The notes below the pieces were generated by a model, which saw nothing but the letters and a program-made list of their open reading frames with translations, searched no databases and was not told where the DNA came from. A stretch of 64,000 nucleotides of DNA from [Clostridium] saccharolyticum WM1 (GTDB lineage Bacteria > Bacillota > Clostridia > Lachnospirales > Lachnospiraceae), in the NCBI RefSeq assembly GCF_000144625.1, contig NC_014376.1, positions 3,286,001 to 3,350,000 of the forward strand, written 5' to 3'. Below are positions 17,679-26,523 of the stretch, piece by piece; the stretch's first letter is position 1; each line of letters starts with the position of its first letter. A program made the position numbers and the translations under genes.

Positions 17679-18504
17679 GGCCTCCTCCTCTCCTGTCCAA
17701 CCTGGCTGACAAGGCATTCAATCCTTTGATAACAGCCAGTGTCACCACGATCATGATCAGGGAAATGACCGCTGCCCCATTCCAGTCTCCCACGCTCATG
17801 GCTCTCTGGTAGATGAATGTGGCAAGAACCATATGTTTATTGCCTCCCAGCAGCTGAGGCGTGGTATAAGCGGTCAATGTCCCGGTAAACACCAGAATGC
17901 CTCCTACGATGATCCCAGGGAGACTTATGGGGAAAATCACCTTCATAAAAGCCTTGAACCGGTCCGCCCCCAGGCTAAGAGCTGCTTCCATCATGTCATC
18001 GTCTATATTTTCCATAACACCGGCCACCGTAACGATCATCAGGGGAAGGAACAGGTAAACGGAGCCAATGATGATGGAAAAGTCCGTGTATAACAGCTTG
18101 GCAGGCTTTTCCAAAAAACCGGCTGCCAAAAGAAACCGGTTAATAATACCGTTGCTGCCTAAAATATTGATCCAGGCAAAGCTTCTGATGACGGAATTGG
18201 TCATTAAGGGAAAAATTGAAACAGAAAGAAGAATCCCTCTCCATTTTTTCCTGCACCGGCTGATAAAATACGCAGTGGGTACTCCTGCTGTCATACAGAC
18301 AGCCGTCGTAAGGAAGGCCACCTTTACCGTCCTCATAAAGATCTTAAGATAATACTCATCCCGGAAAAAATCCACATAGGCGCTGAAAGGATAATCCCCG
18401 GTATGAAAAGACGGAATCAGCACTCTTAATAGCGGAAGAAACAGACATACTGCCAATATTACCAGTCCTGGCACGACCATTATAAATGCACTACTTTTCT
18501 TCAT
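17671..18504 (-). CDS. ABC importer permease, PotB-like
   Basis: First gene of the operon, 277 residues. An N-terminal helix is followed by a large outer loop and five more helices, with the coupling loop EAALSLGADRFKAFMKVIFP near 185. The start ATG at 18504 follows GGGGAGG at a spacing of 5; an upstream frame start at 18546 has no Shine-Dalgarno sequence. Promoter TTGACG-TATAAT lies 90 bases upstream. The divergent LysR regulator across the intergenic region is the likely controller. Confidence 0.9.
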   Translation of the reverse strand: MKKSSAFIMVVPGLVILAVCLFLPLLRVLIPSFHTGDYPFSAYVDFFRDEYYLKIFMRTVKVAFLTTAVCMTAGVPTAYFISRCRKKWRGILLSVSIFPLMTNSVIRSFAWINILGSNGIINRFLLAAGFLEKPAKLLYTDFSIIIGSVYLFLPLMIVTVAGVMENIDDDMMEAALSLGADRFKAFMKVIFPISLPGIIVGGILVFTGTLTAYTTPQLLGGNKHMVLATFIYQRAMSVGDWNGAAVISLIMIVVTLAVIKGLNALSARLDRRGGGHA

Positions 18505-18544
18505 CTTGACCTCCCCACGGGTTTTATTCGCATTCATTGTCAAC

Positions 18545-18564
18545 ACTTATAATCACTTATAAGT
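18545..18564. promoter_or_regulatory. Inverted repeat ACTTATA-N6-TATAAGT
   Basis: Arms 18545-18551 and 18558-18564, just downstream of the importer promoter and about 130 bases from the lysR start. It is a candidate regulator site. LysR proteins usually bind T-N11-A boxes, so assignment to LysR is uncertain. Confidence 0.35.
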
Positions 18565-18589
18565 TCAGTTAATTTATATCTATACTTTT

Positions 18590-18618
18590 ATTATAATTTA
18601 TGATATACTGTACGTCAA
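18590..18618 (-). promoter_or_regulatory. Promoter of the purine ABC/deaminase operon
   Basis: TTGACG (18613-18618) and TATAAT (18590-18595) on the minus strand, spacer 17. Transcription should start near 18583 and run through six genes to 11475. Confidence 0.75.
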
Positions 18619-18695
18619 ATACATATTATCTATATTTTTTATGCAGTAAAGCTATAATAGAAACACCATAACCTGCACATAAAGGGGGAACACCT

Positions 18696-19625
18696 ATGGA
18701 ATTGAAAGAAGCCAGATATATCCTGGCCATTGCCAGGCAGAAAAACATCAGCAAAGCGGCTGAGTCTCTGTTTATCTCTCAGCCTTCCTTAAGCAAGTAT
18801 TTAAAAAACCTGGAGCACCAGCTTGGAGTCCGGCTGTTTGACCGGGTGGGAAGCGGTTATTTTCCCACCTACATTGGAGAACGTTATATCCATTATGCGA
18901 AAAAAATTGTAGAATATGGCATGGAATGGGATATGGAATTTGATGATATCATGCACCAGAATCACGGACGCCTAAATATTGCCATCCCAATTATGCTTGG
19001 GAACAGCCTGATCGGCCCCACCCTTTCCACCTTTCACCGGCTGTATCCCCATGTCACAGTGAACATGATGGAAGAGGTCAGCTTTGTTGCCGAGCATTCC
19101 TTGACCGACCACACCGTTGACTTAACGTTTTACAATGTCCATGAATTTCCCACCGGCCTGGATTACCAGATTATTGGAAAGGAAGAAATGGTCCTGGTTC
19201 TGTCAGCCTCAAATCCCCTGATAAAAAAGGCAGAACATAAAGAAGGCTTTCAATACCCCTGGATCGATCTAAGCCTTCTTGCCGGCGAATCCTTTATCCT
19301 TCTCTATCCAGACCAGAACACGGGCGGCCTGGCTTTAAAGCTATTTAAGGACTACGGGATGGAACCAAATGTCCTTCTGCACACCAGAAGCAGTGAAATG
19401 TCCATCCGCCTTGCCATGGAAGGCCTGGGAACCGCCTTTGCACCTGAAAGCTATTATCATTATTTAAAAGACAGGGAGCCCAGTTCCTCTGTCTGCCTTT
19501 CCATTGGAAAAGAACGAATTGAAAACACCCTTATAGCTGCTTACCAGAAAAACCGGTACCTGCCGAAATACGCCAAGGCCTATCTTAATATTCTGGCCGG
19601 ATATTACCAGACAAAACATGGCTAA
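18696..19625 (+). CDS. LysR family transcriptional regulator
   Basis: DNA-binding regulator of 309 residues. Residues 1-60 form the winged helix-turn-helix (ARQKNISKAAESLFISQPSL, then LEHQLGVRLFDR) and about 90-300 an effector-binding domain of the periplasmic-binding type. The ribosome binding site is AAAGGGGG before the ATG. A TATAAT at 18653 may be its own -10. It is divergent from the ABC-deaminase operon, the classic arrangement for a LysR activator and its target, with a purine-related effector as the likely signal (inference). Confidence 0.92.
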   Translation: MELKEARYILAIARQKNISKAAESLFISQPSLSKYLKNLEHQLGVRLFDRVGSGYFPTYIGERYIHYAKKIVEYGMEWDMEFDDIMHQNHGRLNIAIPIMLGNSLIGPTLSTFHRLYPHVTVNMMEEVSFVAEHSLTDHTVDLTFYNVHEFPTGLDYQIIGKEEMVLVLSASNPLIKKAEHKEGFQYPWIDLSLLAGESFILLYPDQNTGGLALKLFKDYGMEPNVLLHTRSSEMSIRLAMEGLGTAFAPESYYHYLKDREPSSSVCLSIGKERIENTLIAAYQKNRYLPKYAKAYLNILAGYYQTKHG

Positions 19626-19690
19626 TGCTTTCCTTTTCTTTGCTTTTTTAAGAACTTATGGTAATATAGATTAAAAACACGAGGTAACCT

Positions 19691-20158
19691 ATGACAAAAA
19701 AAATATACAGAACTTTTTTCCTTATTATCCTGCTTCTGTTATCCCTTACTTCATGCCAGAGTCAGAAAAACGAGGCGTCAAAGGATCTTACCGGCATTCC
19801 CGTTGACATTTCAAAAACCGAATCCGTTTCCATATATTATGGTTCCATCTGTTATTCTTTTTATGACGAAAACAAGGAAACCATATCCAATGTGGCGGAT
19901 CTCCTTCGCGGCTTTTCTTTAAAGGAGGTTCCGGACGGAACCCTGGACAGCACCACCACCTATCAGATCTATTTTTCCAATTCAAAAGGGCAGACCGGAG
20001 CGGTAAATGTGGACGAAAAAGGCATGTTTTATCTGCCGGATACGAAAAAATACTATCAGGTCGATGAAGGAACCTTTCATCTGGAAGAGCTGAAAAAAAT
20101 CTATCAGGACAGTATGAATGCAGGCGGCTTTGACAAAAGCCAATGCCTGATTCAATAG
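19691..20158 (+). CDS. Small lipoprotein of unknown function
   Basis: A 155-residue protein with a lysine-rich start, a hydrophobic signal and a lipobox LTSCQS (Cys22), so it is probably a lipid-anchored protein outside the membrane. The mature part is a mixed alpha/beta domain with no family I can name. It contains an IYYGSICYSFYDENKE segment and ends in a Cys close to the C-terminus. It starts 66 bases after lysR on the same strand, behind GAGGTAACC. No partner or substrate can be deduced. Confidence 0.75.
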   Translation: MTKKIYRTFFLIILLLLSLTSCQSQKNEASKDLTGIPVDISKTESVSIYYGSICYSFYDENKETISNVADLLRGFSLKEVPDGTLDSTTTYQIYFSNSKGQTGAVNVDEKGMFYLPDTKKYYQVDEGTFHLEELKKIYQDSMNAGGFDKSQCLIQ

Positions 20159-20167
20159 CTAATGCAT

Positions 20168-20210
20168 CTTTATAGAAATCTTCTTTATAGAAAACTTCTT
20201 TATAGAAAGG
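20168..20210 (+). repeat. Three tandem 15-base units before the panE-like gene
   Basis: Units CTTTATAGAAATCTT (20168-20182), CTTTATAGAAAACTT (20183-20197) and a partial CTTTATAGAAAGG (20198-20210). The Shine-Dalgarno AAAGG of the next gene is formed by the third unit. Confidence 0.8.
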
Positions 20211-20217
20211 AAACTTT

Positions 20218-21135
20218 ATGAGTGATCACGAAAAAACAACAGCGATTGTAGGGATGGGTGCCCTGGGGATGCTTTATGCCAGCCAGATTTCCTTTGCCCT
20301 TGGCCCGGATTCCGTCTTCTTTCTTGGGGACCGTGAAAGAATGGACCGTTACCGTCAGACACCTTTTACCATAAACGGGGAACCCGTTTCCTTCCGGATC
20401 CAGGACTGTACAAAAGTCTTGCCGGTGGATTTTCTGATTGTGGCTGTCAAATACAACTCCCTTCCATCTGCACTGGATACCATGAAATCTGCCATCGGTC
20501 CTCATACCACAATCCTATCGGTCATGAACGGCATCGACAGTGAAGAGATTATTGCACAGCGCTTCGGTGAGGAGAAAGTGCTTTATTGCATTGCTCAGGG
20601 AATGGATGCCATGAGGTTTGGCTCCAGTCTTACCTACACCCTTCCGGGCACCCTCTATCTTGGAACCAGGACCGGGGGACAGGAATCACGGCTGCAGGAC
20701 ATTACCCAATTCTTTGGAAGGGCTGGCCTGCCATACGTAGTTGAAGCCAATATTGTGAAACGCCTTTGGGGGAAATTCATGCTGAACGTGGGAATCAATC
20801 AGAGCTGCATGGCATTTGAAATGGATTATGGCGGGATCCTTGCGCCCGGAAAGGCCCATGATGCTCTGATCGGAGCCATGGAAGAAGTAATCGCCCTTTC
20901 CCAAAAAGAAGGGATCGGTTTGTCGGAAGAAGATATGGGATTCTACATAAACCTGATTAAAACTCTTTCACCAAAAAGTGTTCCATCCATGCGTCAGGAT
21001 GGAATCGCCCGACGGTATTCTGAGGTGGAAATGTTTTCAGGGGTTGTCCGCCGTCTGGCGGCAAAACATGGACTATCAGTACCGGTCAATGACATGCTTT
21101 ATGAAAAGATCAAGGAAATGGAAGCAGCATATTAA
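20218..21135 (+). CDS. Ketopantoate reductase family protein (ApbA/PanE)
   Basis: NADPH-dependent reductase family that reduces 2-dehydropantoate to pantoate for coenzyme A. Its 305 residues are the normal length. The N-terminal Rossmann motif GMGALGMLYAS is near residue 13. The C-terminal helical domain begins near 175 with the catalytic Lys in KRLWGKFMLNVGINQ and carries the conserved Ser/Asp region PSMRQDGIARR near 260. Several paralogues of unknown substrate exist in Firmicutes and no other pantothenate gene is near, so the specific reaction is uncertain. The ribosome binding site lies inside a tandem repeat. A strong terminator follows. Confidence 0.85.
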   Translation: MSDHEKTTAIVGMGALGMLYASQISFALGPDSVFFLGDRERMDRYRQTPFTINGEPVSFRIQDCTKVLPVDFLIVAVKYNSLPSALDTMKSAIGPHTTILSVMNGIDSEEIIAQRFGEEKVLYCIAQGMDAMRFGSSLTYTLPGTLYLGTRTGGQESRLQDITQFFGRAGLPYVVEANIVKRLWGKFMLNVGINQSCMAFEMDYGGILAPGKAHDALIGAMEEVIALSQKEGIGLSEEDMGFYINLIKTLSPKSVPSMRQDGIARRYSEVEMFSGVVRRLAAKHGLSVPVNDMLYEKIKEMEAAY

Positions 21136-21246
21136 ACCTTCCTTCGTTCTATCAAATGCATATATGAGATAATAAAGACTTTACCTAATTTAGAAGGGAA
21201 ACTCCATTTAAGTTTCCATACAGATCCTGATTACGGAAGCATCGAT

Positions 21247-21300
21247 ACGCAAAAAAGGCCGGTGCCGGGACACAGCTCCCGGCACCGGCCTTTTTTGCGT
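21247..21300. terminator. Bidirectional intrinsic terminator
   Basis: 20-bp stem 21251-21270 with 21277-21296, extended by ACGC/GCGT, and T6 on either strand. It serves the reductase gene and the convergent peptide operon. Confidence 0.9.
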
Positions 21301-21377
21301 TCTGATTTCCCAGTGCTAAAGCATGGATGCTGACGCAGCCACACTCCTGTGCGGGAATCTGCTTAGCCGACTCTTTC

Positions 21378-21731
21378 TTATACCCTGCTGATATTTTCGA
21401 TATAGTGAAATTGCTGCTCCAGATGACTGACAAATAACAGCAGTCTTTCATACAGTGGCTCTACCTTGTCACCGTACGTTTCTTCAAGGCTTTTCCCGAT
21501 TTCCCTGACGGTCTTCCTGCCGTCAATCAGAAGAAAAACGCAGCTTCCATACTCATCCATCGTCATTCTTTTATATTCCGGAATTTTGAAACCAAGTTTT
21601 CTAAAAAACCGCTGAATCTTGTGATCCTGTTTTTCAAGCATGGTCACAATGCCGTTTTTGTCAACCTCATATTCCAGTTCATCAGAAATCTTAAATATTA
21701 TATTGAAAGCATCATCATTATGATCTAACAT
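21378..21731 (-). CDS. PqqD-like protein (RiPP recognition-element fold)
   Basis: A 117-residue protein whose C-terminal 70 residues fit the PqqD family (SCVFLLIDGRKTVREIGKSLEE, then a helix ending in FVSHLEQQFHYI). PqqD-like domains are small winged-helix modules that bind leader peptides of ribosomally made modified peptides and are also found as stand-alone proteins of unknown role. It overlaps the end of the OPT transporter gene by 14 bases, so translation is coupled. No radical SAM maturase or precursor peptide lies next to it, which makes a role in peptide modification unproven; binding peptides for transport is a guess. Confidence 0.8.
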   Translation of the reverse strand: MLDHNDDAFNIIFKISDELEYEVDKNGIVTMLEKQDHKIQRFFRKLGFKIPEYKRMTMDEYGSCVFLLIDGRKTVREIGKSLEETYGDKVEPLYERLLLFVSHLEQQFHYIENISRV

Positions 21732-23640
21732 TCTTCACTTCACTCTTAAAAATCGGTATTGCGGTGGCTGCTACAAGAATGACCAGTAAGATAAATGCCA
21801 TTCCATTTGTGTTCGCAAATCCGCTTGGTCCGGTCCCCTTGATAATGCCCGTCACCTGCAGAACAATTCCGATCAGGCCGATGATTGATCCGCCGGCAAC
21901 AAGCCCTGACGACAGGCTTACTCCGTTAGAAACTTTCGTTTCCTTTTCTCTCTCATTCCGGGAATACTTTTCAGCAAAGTAACGGACCAGTGCCCCTATC
22001 AAAATAATAGAAGTAGTGGATATAGGTAAATAAAACCCGATTGCCACTGTCATAACAGGGAGCCCCAGCAAAAACAAAACGATACCCATCACAATGCCGC
22101 AGATAATCATAACCCATGGTAATTGGCCAGACATGATTCCGGCTGTCAATGTTGCCATCAAATTCGCCTGAGGCAATGCAAAAGGAACATTGTCACCAGT
22201 CATTGAGAGCTGATTGGAAAGCAATAATATGACACAGGTAACTACCATGACACCTGCCACAGAAGCAATGGCAAAATATTTCTGCATTTCACTCTTGTTT
22301 CCGCCGATGATGAAAGAAACCTTTTGCGATTGGCAGTAACCCCCCGCTGCAGCGATTGCAGTGACAATAAAGGAGCCGAATAGCAGCAGAGCCTTGTTAT
22401 CATCCACGCTCTTCCACCCCAAACCCACAAACAGCAATGTGACGATAACAATGGAAGCAATTGTCATTCCGGATACCGGAAGATTTGAAGTTCCGATGGT
22501 ACCGGTTAAACGGCCGGATACGATAACAAACATCATGGACAGCATCATGGATAAAACAGCCCCCAGCAATGCCATGGCAAGGTTGCCGCCGGATACCAGG
22601 AAACCGCCGATCAAGCCTATGATGATTCCTGCCAGTAATATAACTGTTTCAACAGAAGATCCGGCACCGGAGCTTTTTCCTCTGGCATTCATGGTTTCCT
22701 TTATAGAAGCGATAACCGTAGGAATCAGTTTTATTGCACCGATCAGGCCGCCGGAAAGCATCATGCCTGCACCGATATATTTTACGTAGCTTCCTGCTAT
22801 ATCGCCGACTCCCATACCATTTATACTGACAGCAGGATTATTCCATACGGCCGGACCACCGCTGCCCAAAGAGGCAAAATAGCCGATGAGGGGCGTAACA
22901 GCAAAGTTGGATAATATGGAACCGGCAAACATGGTCACAGAAACCTGCATGCCAACAATGAAGCCTATCCCCAGCAGTAGGGGGTTTACTTCCATCTGAA
23001 ATTTCCATTTATAAAAGGGTTCATTTACAAAACTGATCACATTGTTGGTGATATTTAAGAATGAGCTGGTCAATATGGTTATAAAACCGCCAATTCCAAA
23101 TCCGATACCCATAAACTTAAGCGAATCTTTCGCTCCTTCCGAAGCAACCAAGGTTTCAGAAATAGCCATTGATTCCGGATACATCAATGTTCCGTGTTCT
23201 TCCACGATTAAATAATTGTAAACAAGAGAAGCGGCTCCTATGCCAAACAATGCACCACCGACACCGATTACAAAGCCTTCCACAAAGGTCACTTGGGAAC
23301 CAATTAAAAGAATTGCCGGTAAAACAAATATCATGCCGCTGGCTATTGATTCCCCTCCGCTTGCCATCCCCTGCATGAGTGTCTTTCCAAGAATCCCCTT
23401 CTCCCTGGCAAAAACAGCAATAAACACAGAACCTAATATGGACCCCGGTATCCCTGCGGCAACTGTAAGACCTGCTTTCATTCCTGAGTAAGCAGTCGAT
23501 GCGGCGAACAATGCAGACAGAAGAATACCAATGATTAATACTGTAATATTTCCACCCAATCCTGAGCTTTTGGAAACGTATGGGACGTAGTCTTTTCCGG
23601 ATACACCGCCATATGCTCCTTTTGATAATTTTTGATTCAT
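21718..23640 (-). CDS. OPT family oligopeptide transporter
   Basis: Secondary transporter of 640 residues with about sixteen membrane helices. The N-terminus is cytoplasmic, with TAYSGMKAGLTVAAGIPGS near 45, typical of bacterial OPT/YSL proteins. The gene sits between a dipeptidase and a PqqD-like gene, which supports uptake of small peptides. The ribosome binding site AAGGGAG is 8 bases before the ATG. It starts 88 bases after the dipeptidase gene with no terminator seen between. Confidence 0.93.
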   Translation of the reverse strand: MNQKLSKGAYGGVSGKDYVPYVSKSSGLGGNITVLIIGILLSALFAASTAYSGMKAGLTVAAGIPGSILGSVFIAVFAREKGILGKTLMQGMASGGESIASGMIFVLPAILLIGSQVTFVEGFVIGVGGALFGIGAASLVYNYLIVEEHGTLMYPESMAISETLVASEGAKDSLKFMGIGFGIGGFITILTSSFLNITNNVISFVNEPFYKWKFQMEVNPLLLGIGFIVGMQVSVTMFAGSILSNFAVTPLIGYFASLGSGGPAVWNNPAVSINGMGVGDIAGSYVKYIGAGMMLSGGLIGAIKLIPTVIASIKETMNARGKSSGAGSSVETVILLAGIIIGLIGGFLVSGGNLAMALLGAVLSMMLSMMFVIVSGRLTGTIGTSNLPVSGMTIASIVIVTLLFVGLGWKSVDDNKALLLFGSFIVTAIAAAGGYCQSQKVSFIIGGNKSEMQKYFAIASVAGVMVVTCVILLLSNQLSMTGDNVPFALPQANLMATLTAGIMSGQLPWVMIICGIVMGIVLFLLGLPVMTVAIGFYLPISTTSIILIGALVRYFAEKYSRNEREKETKVSNGVSLSSGLVAGGSIIGLIGIVLQVTGIIKGTGPSGFANTNGMAFILLVILVAATAIPIFKSEVKNVRS

Positions 23641-23728
23641 ACACAGTACTCCCTTATATTATATTGTCATTGCTTGATTCAATGGTTGCCATAAATTGAA
23701 ATTTGATAATTTCGTCACCCCTGTGCTG

Positions 23729-25192
23729 TTATTTAAGAGCTTTCAGTGCTTCTGTTAAATACTTCCATGTCCTCTGGGTTGATGGGATACTTAATTGCTC
23801 TTCCGCAGTATGTACTCCAAACATGGTTGGCCCAATGGATATCATATCCAGGCTTCCATTAAATTTTTTGTCAAAAATCGCGCATTCAAGTCCGGCATGA
23901 ATTGCACTGATAAGCGGTTTTTTACCGAATAATTTCTCGTATAAATCGATGAAAAGCCGTCTTACTTTTGAGTCGGGATTATATTTCCATTCCGGATAAT
24001 CCGATTCAGCAGTCACCTTTCCATTTGTAAGGCCGGCAATGGCGGCTACGGTATGGTAAATATTATCCTTTCTACTTCCAACAGAGCTTCTTATAGAACT
24101 AATGACTTCAACACTATCCTCCTTTATCTGAACTACCCCCAGATTCAATGAACTCTCTACCAACCCCTCAATTTCCATGCTTACGCTTTGTACTCCGTTT
24201 GGAATCAGATACAAAAAATTAATGATGTTTTCTTTTGTATCTTTTGACATGATTCGTTCCGGCATAGTTTCAGCAGGCTTTAATTCAACTTTTATGTCCG
24301 GATCTGGTACTTTGTATTCGTCCTTCATGATTTCTTCCAGACCGGAAACCTGCGCGATCAGCTCTGAGACATTGTCTGCATTTACACATACGACAGCCTG
24401 TGCATCACGGGCAATGGCGTTATGCTTTGAACCTCCGCTGACGAAGCATAGATTTATATCCATCTCTGTATTTAAACTTTTCAGCAGGCGGGCCATTAAT
24501 TTATTGGCATTTGCTCTGCCCTTATGTATTTCCGCTCCGGAGTGTCCGCCCTGCAGACCTGATATATCAATGGTAAAAGCCGCCCGTCCGGGATTTACAC
24601 GTTCCCATATGATAGGAATATTGATCTTGGAGGTACAGCCGCCTGCACAGCTTACTGTCAGAATTCCCTCTTCCTCAGAGTCAATATTAATAAGTGTTTT
24701 ACCTGATACATTTTTTGGATCCAACACATGGGCGCCATCCATTCCCGTCTCTTCAGAAGTGGTAACCACCAATTCCACCGGCGGATGTTCCAGCGTATCT
24801 GAAGCCAGAACAGCCATTCCCATGGCGACCGCGATCCCGTCGTCCCCTCCGAGAGTCGTTCCGTCTGCGCAAAGCATATCCCCAACGATTTTCAACGGAA
24901 TGGGGTCTGTCAGAAAATCATGGGTTACATCAGGCCTTTTCTCACAGACCATATCCATATGCCCCTGGATCACAACGCCGGGGCTGTCCTCATAGCCCCT
25001 GGTACCCGGCTTCTTAATGATTACATTCAGCGCTTTATCCTGTATGACCTCCAGCTTGTGCTCCTTTGCAAAAGAGACTAAATAATCGCTGATTCTTCTT
25101 TCATTTCCCGAACCTCTGGGAATACGGCTGATTTCCTCAAAATACTGAAACACTTCAACCGGTTCCATGTTTACCAATGCTTTGCTACCCAC
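23729..25192 (-). CDS. pepD: Aminoacyl-histidine dipeptidase (M20C)
   Basis: Zinc dipeptidase of 487 residues (PepD/carnosinase-like, M20C) that cleaves dipeptides such as Xaa-His in the cytoplasm. Metal ligands: His in QGHMDMV near 82, Asp in GGDDGIAVAMG near 118, Glu pair in TTSEETGMDG near 150, and a C-terminal His in SAIHAGLECAIF near 436. A dimerisation lid lies in the middle. The start is GTG at 25192, with AAAGGAG 8 bases ahead; it is the only start with a proper ribosome binding site. It heads the OPT/PqqD operon, so imported peptides would be hydrolysed by its product. Confidence 0.93.
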   Translation of the reverse strand: MGSKALVNMEPVEVFQYFEEISRIPRGSGNERRISDYLVSFAKEHKLEVIQDKALNVIIKKPGTRGYEDSPGVVIQGHMDMVCEKRPDVTHDFLTDPIPLKIVGDMLCADGTTLGGDDGIAVAMGMAVLASDTLEHPPVELVVTTSEETGMDGAHVLDPKNVSGKTLINIDSEEEGILTVSCAGGCTSKINIPIIWERVNPGRAAFTIDISGLQGGHSGAEIHKGRANANKLMARLLKSLNTEMDINLCFVSGGSKHNAIARDAQAVVCVNADNVSELIAQVSGLEEIMKDEYKVPDPDIKVELKPAETMPERIMSKDTKENIINFLYLIPNGVQSVSMEIEGLVESSLNLGVVQIKEDSVEVISSIRSSVGSRKDNIYHTVAAIAGLTNGKVTAESDYPEWKYNPDSKVRRLFIDLYEKLFGKKPLISAIHAGLECAIFDKKFNGSLDMISIGPTMFGVHTAEEQLSIPSTQRTWKYLTEALKALK

Positions 25193-25267
25193 GGTATATT
25201 TCTCCTTTACTAAAAAATTTGCCCTCTATGTATTGAAAAACAGGTTTTCAGGCAAAAACCCAATAAT

Positions 25268-25323
25268 ATATTATCACAAACAAAATCAAAATACAATGGA
25301 CACATTTGTGCATTGTGTACAAT
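25268..25323 (-). promoter_or_regulatory. Likely promoter and dyads upstream of pepD
   Basis: Minus strand: TTGTAT (25291-25296) and TAATAT (25268-25273), spacer 17. Overlapping the -35 is a dyad ACAATG (25293-25298) / CATTGT (25311-25316) and, beside it, ATTGTGTACAAT (25312-25323). The arrangement suggests an operator. The remaining 25193-25692 gap holds the larE terminator and no ORF that looks real. Confidence 0.45.
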
Positions 25324-25580
25324 TTTATTCGACATCTTTCTCATTATTTATGCAAAATTCTACAATATTCTTGATCTATAGCCATATTTTATGATTTAAT
25401 GAATAAATTTGCATTCAAACACCGTCCAATCCTGCCAAGCTTCCTATATCCCTTACGATAAACTGCATTGCCCCCCCAATGATCTTCCGGCGATATCATA
25501 AACAAGCAGAACTTTCGTATGTTTCAAAAAACCTTTCGATGAATCATTTTTTCTTTTATGGAATCGATGAATAAATATAT

Positions 25581-25620
25581 GAAAAAAGTGCGTTTCCGGA
25601 CATGGAAACGCACTTTTTTC
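25581..25620 (-). terminator. Terminator of the nik-lar operon
   Basis: 17-bp stem 25581-25597 with 25604-25620 and a T6 run in either direction, 73 bases past the larE stop. It closes the eight-gene operon. Confidence 0.9.
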
Positions 25621-25692
25621 ATTTCAGATTAAAATCAAATCTAACGCAGCAATATCCGTAACACCACAAGAAACATAATCGGTTCATCGGTT

Positions 25693-26523
25693 CTATTCAA
25701 GAGGTTCTATCCCCACATCCATGCTTCCGGACCGGAACCCTTCCAAATCCATAGTAATATAAGAAAATCCCAGTTCTTTTAAGTAAGAGACAATCTCACT
25801 GCTCCTCTCCATCAACTCTCCCATGGCCTCCCGGTCTACCTCAATACGGACAATGTCTTTATGAAGCCTTAGCCGCACATTTCCTTTCACAAGAGAGCTT
25901 ACAAATTCCTCTCCTCTTCCAATACGGTTTAAGATATCATAATCAATTTCCGTATTATATGGAAGGCGGGTCGCCATACATGGAGCGGAGGGCCTGGACG
26001 CCACGGAGATTCCGTACCAGGAGGCCAGCGCTTTGACCTGGGCCTTGGTGATATGAAGTTCTGCCAGAGGGCTGATGATCCCAAGCTCTCTTAAAGCCTT
26101 GATTCCCGGACGGTAAACATGCAGATCATCTTCATTGGTACCATCCATGATATAAGGGATGTTCATTTTCCCGGCAAAATCCTTCAAAGACCGGAACAGC
26201 TTCTTTTTGCAGAGATAGCACCGGTTTACAGGGTTAAAGCGTATTTCCTTCTGTTCCAGCTCATTGACGGAAACCACCCTATGAACTCCCCCCAGTTCCT
26301 TTGCCACTCTGGCGGCGATCTCCAGATCACAGGAGGGATGGAGGCGGCTGTCAAAGGTCACTGCATAAACGGTTTTTCCCATCTTTTCTGCAGCCTCTGC
26401 CGCCACCTTAAGCAATAAACTTGAATCCACTCCCCCGGAAAAAGCCAGGCAAATATCCTCTTTGGCATAAACCGAAATCCTCTGCTCCAGCCTCTTCTTT
26501 ATTTCCATCATGCTCTGTTCCAT
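25693..26523 (-). CDS. larE: Nickel-pincer cofactor sulfur transferase LarE
   Basis: ATP-dependent enzyme that adenylates pyridinium-3,5-dicarboxylate mononucleotide and inserts sulfur. Its 276 residues have the PP-loop AFSGGVDSSLL near 28 and GTNEDD near 129. Cysteines are at 102 and 105 (RCYLCKK) and at 182 (SAPCMAT). Known from the family: the Lactobacillus plantarum enzyme sacrifices a single Cys, whereas the Thermotoga type uses three Cys to hold a [4Fe-4S] cluster. The CXXC plus distal Cys pattern fits the cluster type. The start ATG at 26523 shares one base with the larC stop (TAATG). It is the last gene of the operon. Confidence 0.93.
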   Translation of the reverse strand: MEQSMMEIKKRLEQRISVYAKEDICLAFSGGVDSSLLLKVAAEAAEKMGKTVYAVTFDSRLHPSCDLEIAARVAKELGGVHRVVSVNELEQKEIRFNPVNRCYLCKKKLFRSLKDFAGKMNIPYIMDGTNEDDLHVYRPGIKALRELGIISPLAELHITKAQVKALASWYGISVASRPSAPCMATRLPYNTEIDYDILNRIGRGEEFVSSLVKGNVRLRLHKDIVRIEVDREAMGELMERSSEIVSYLKELGFSYITMDLEGFRSGSMDVGIEPLE

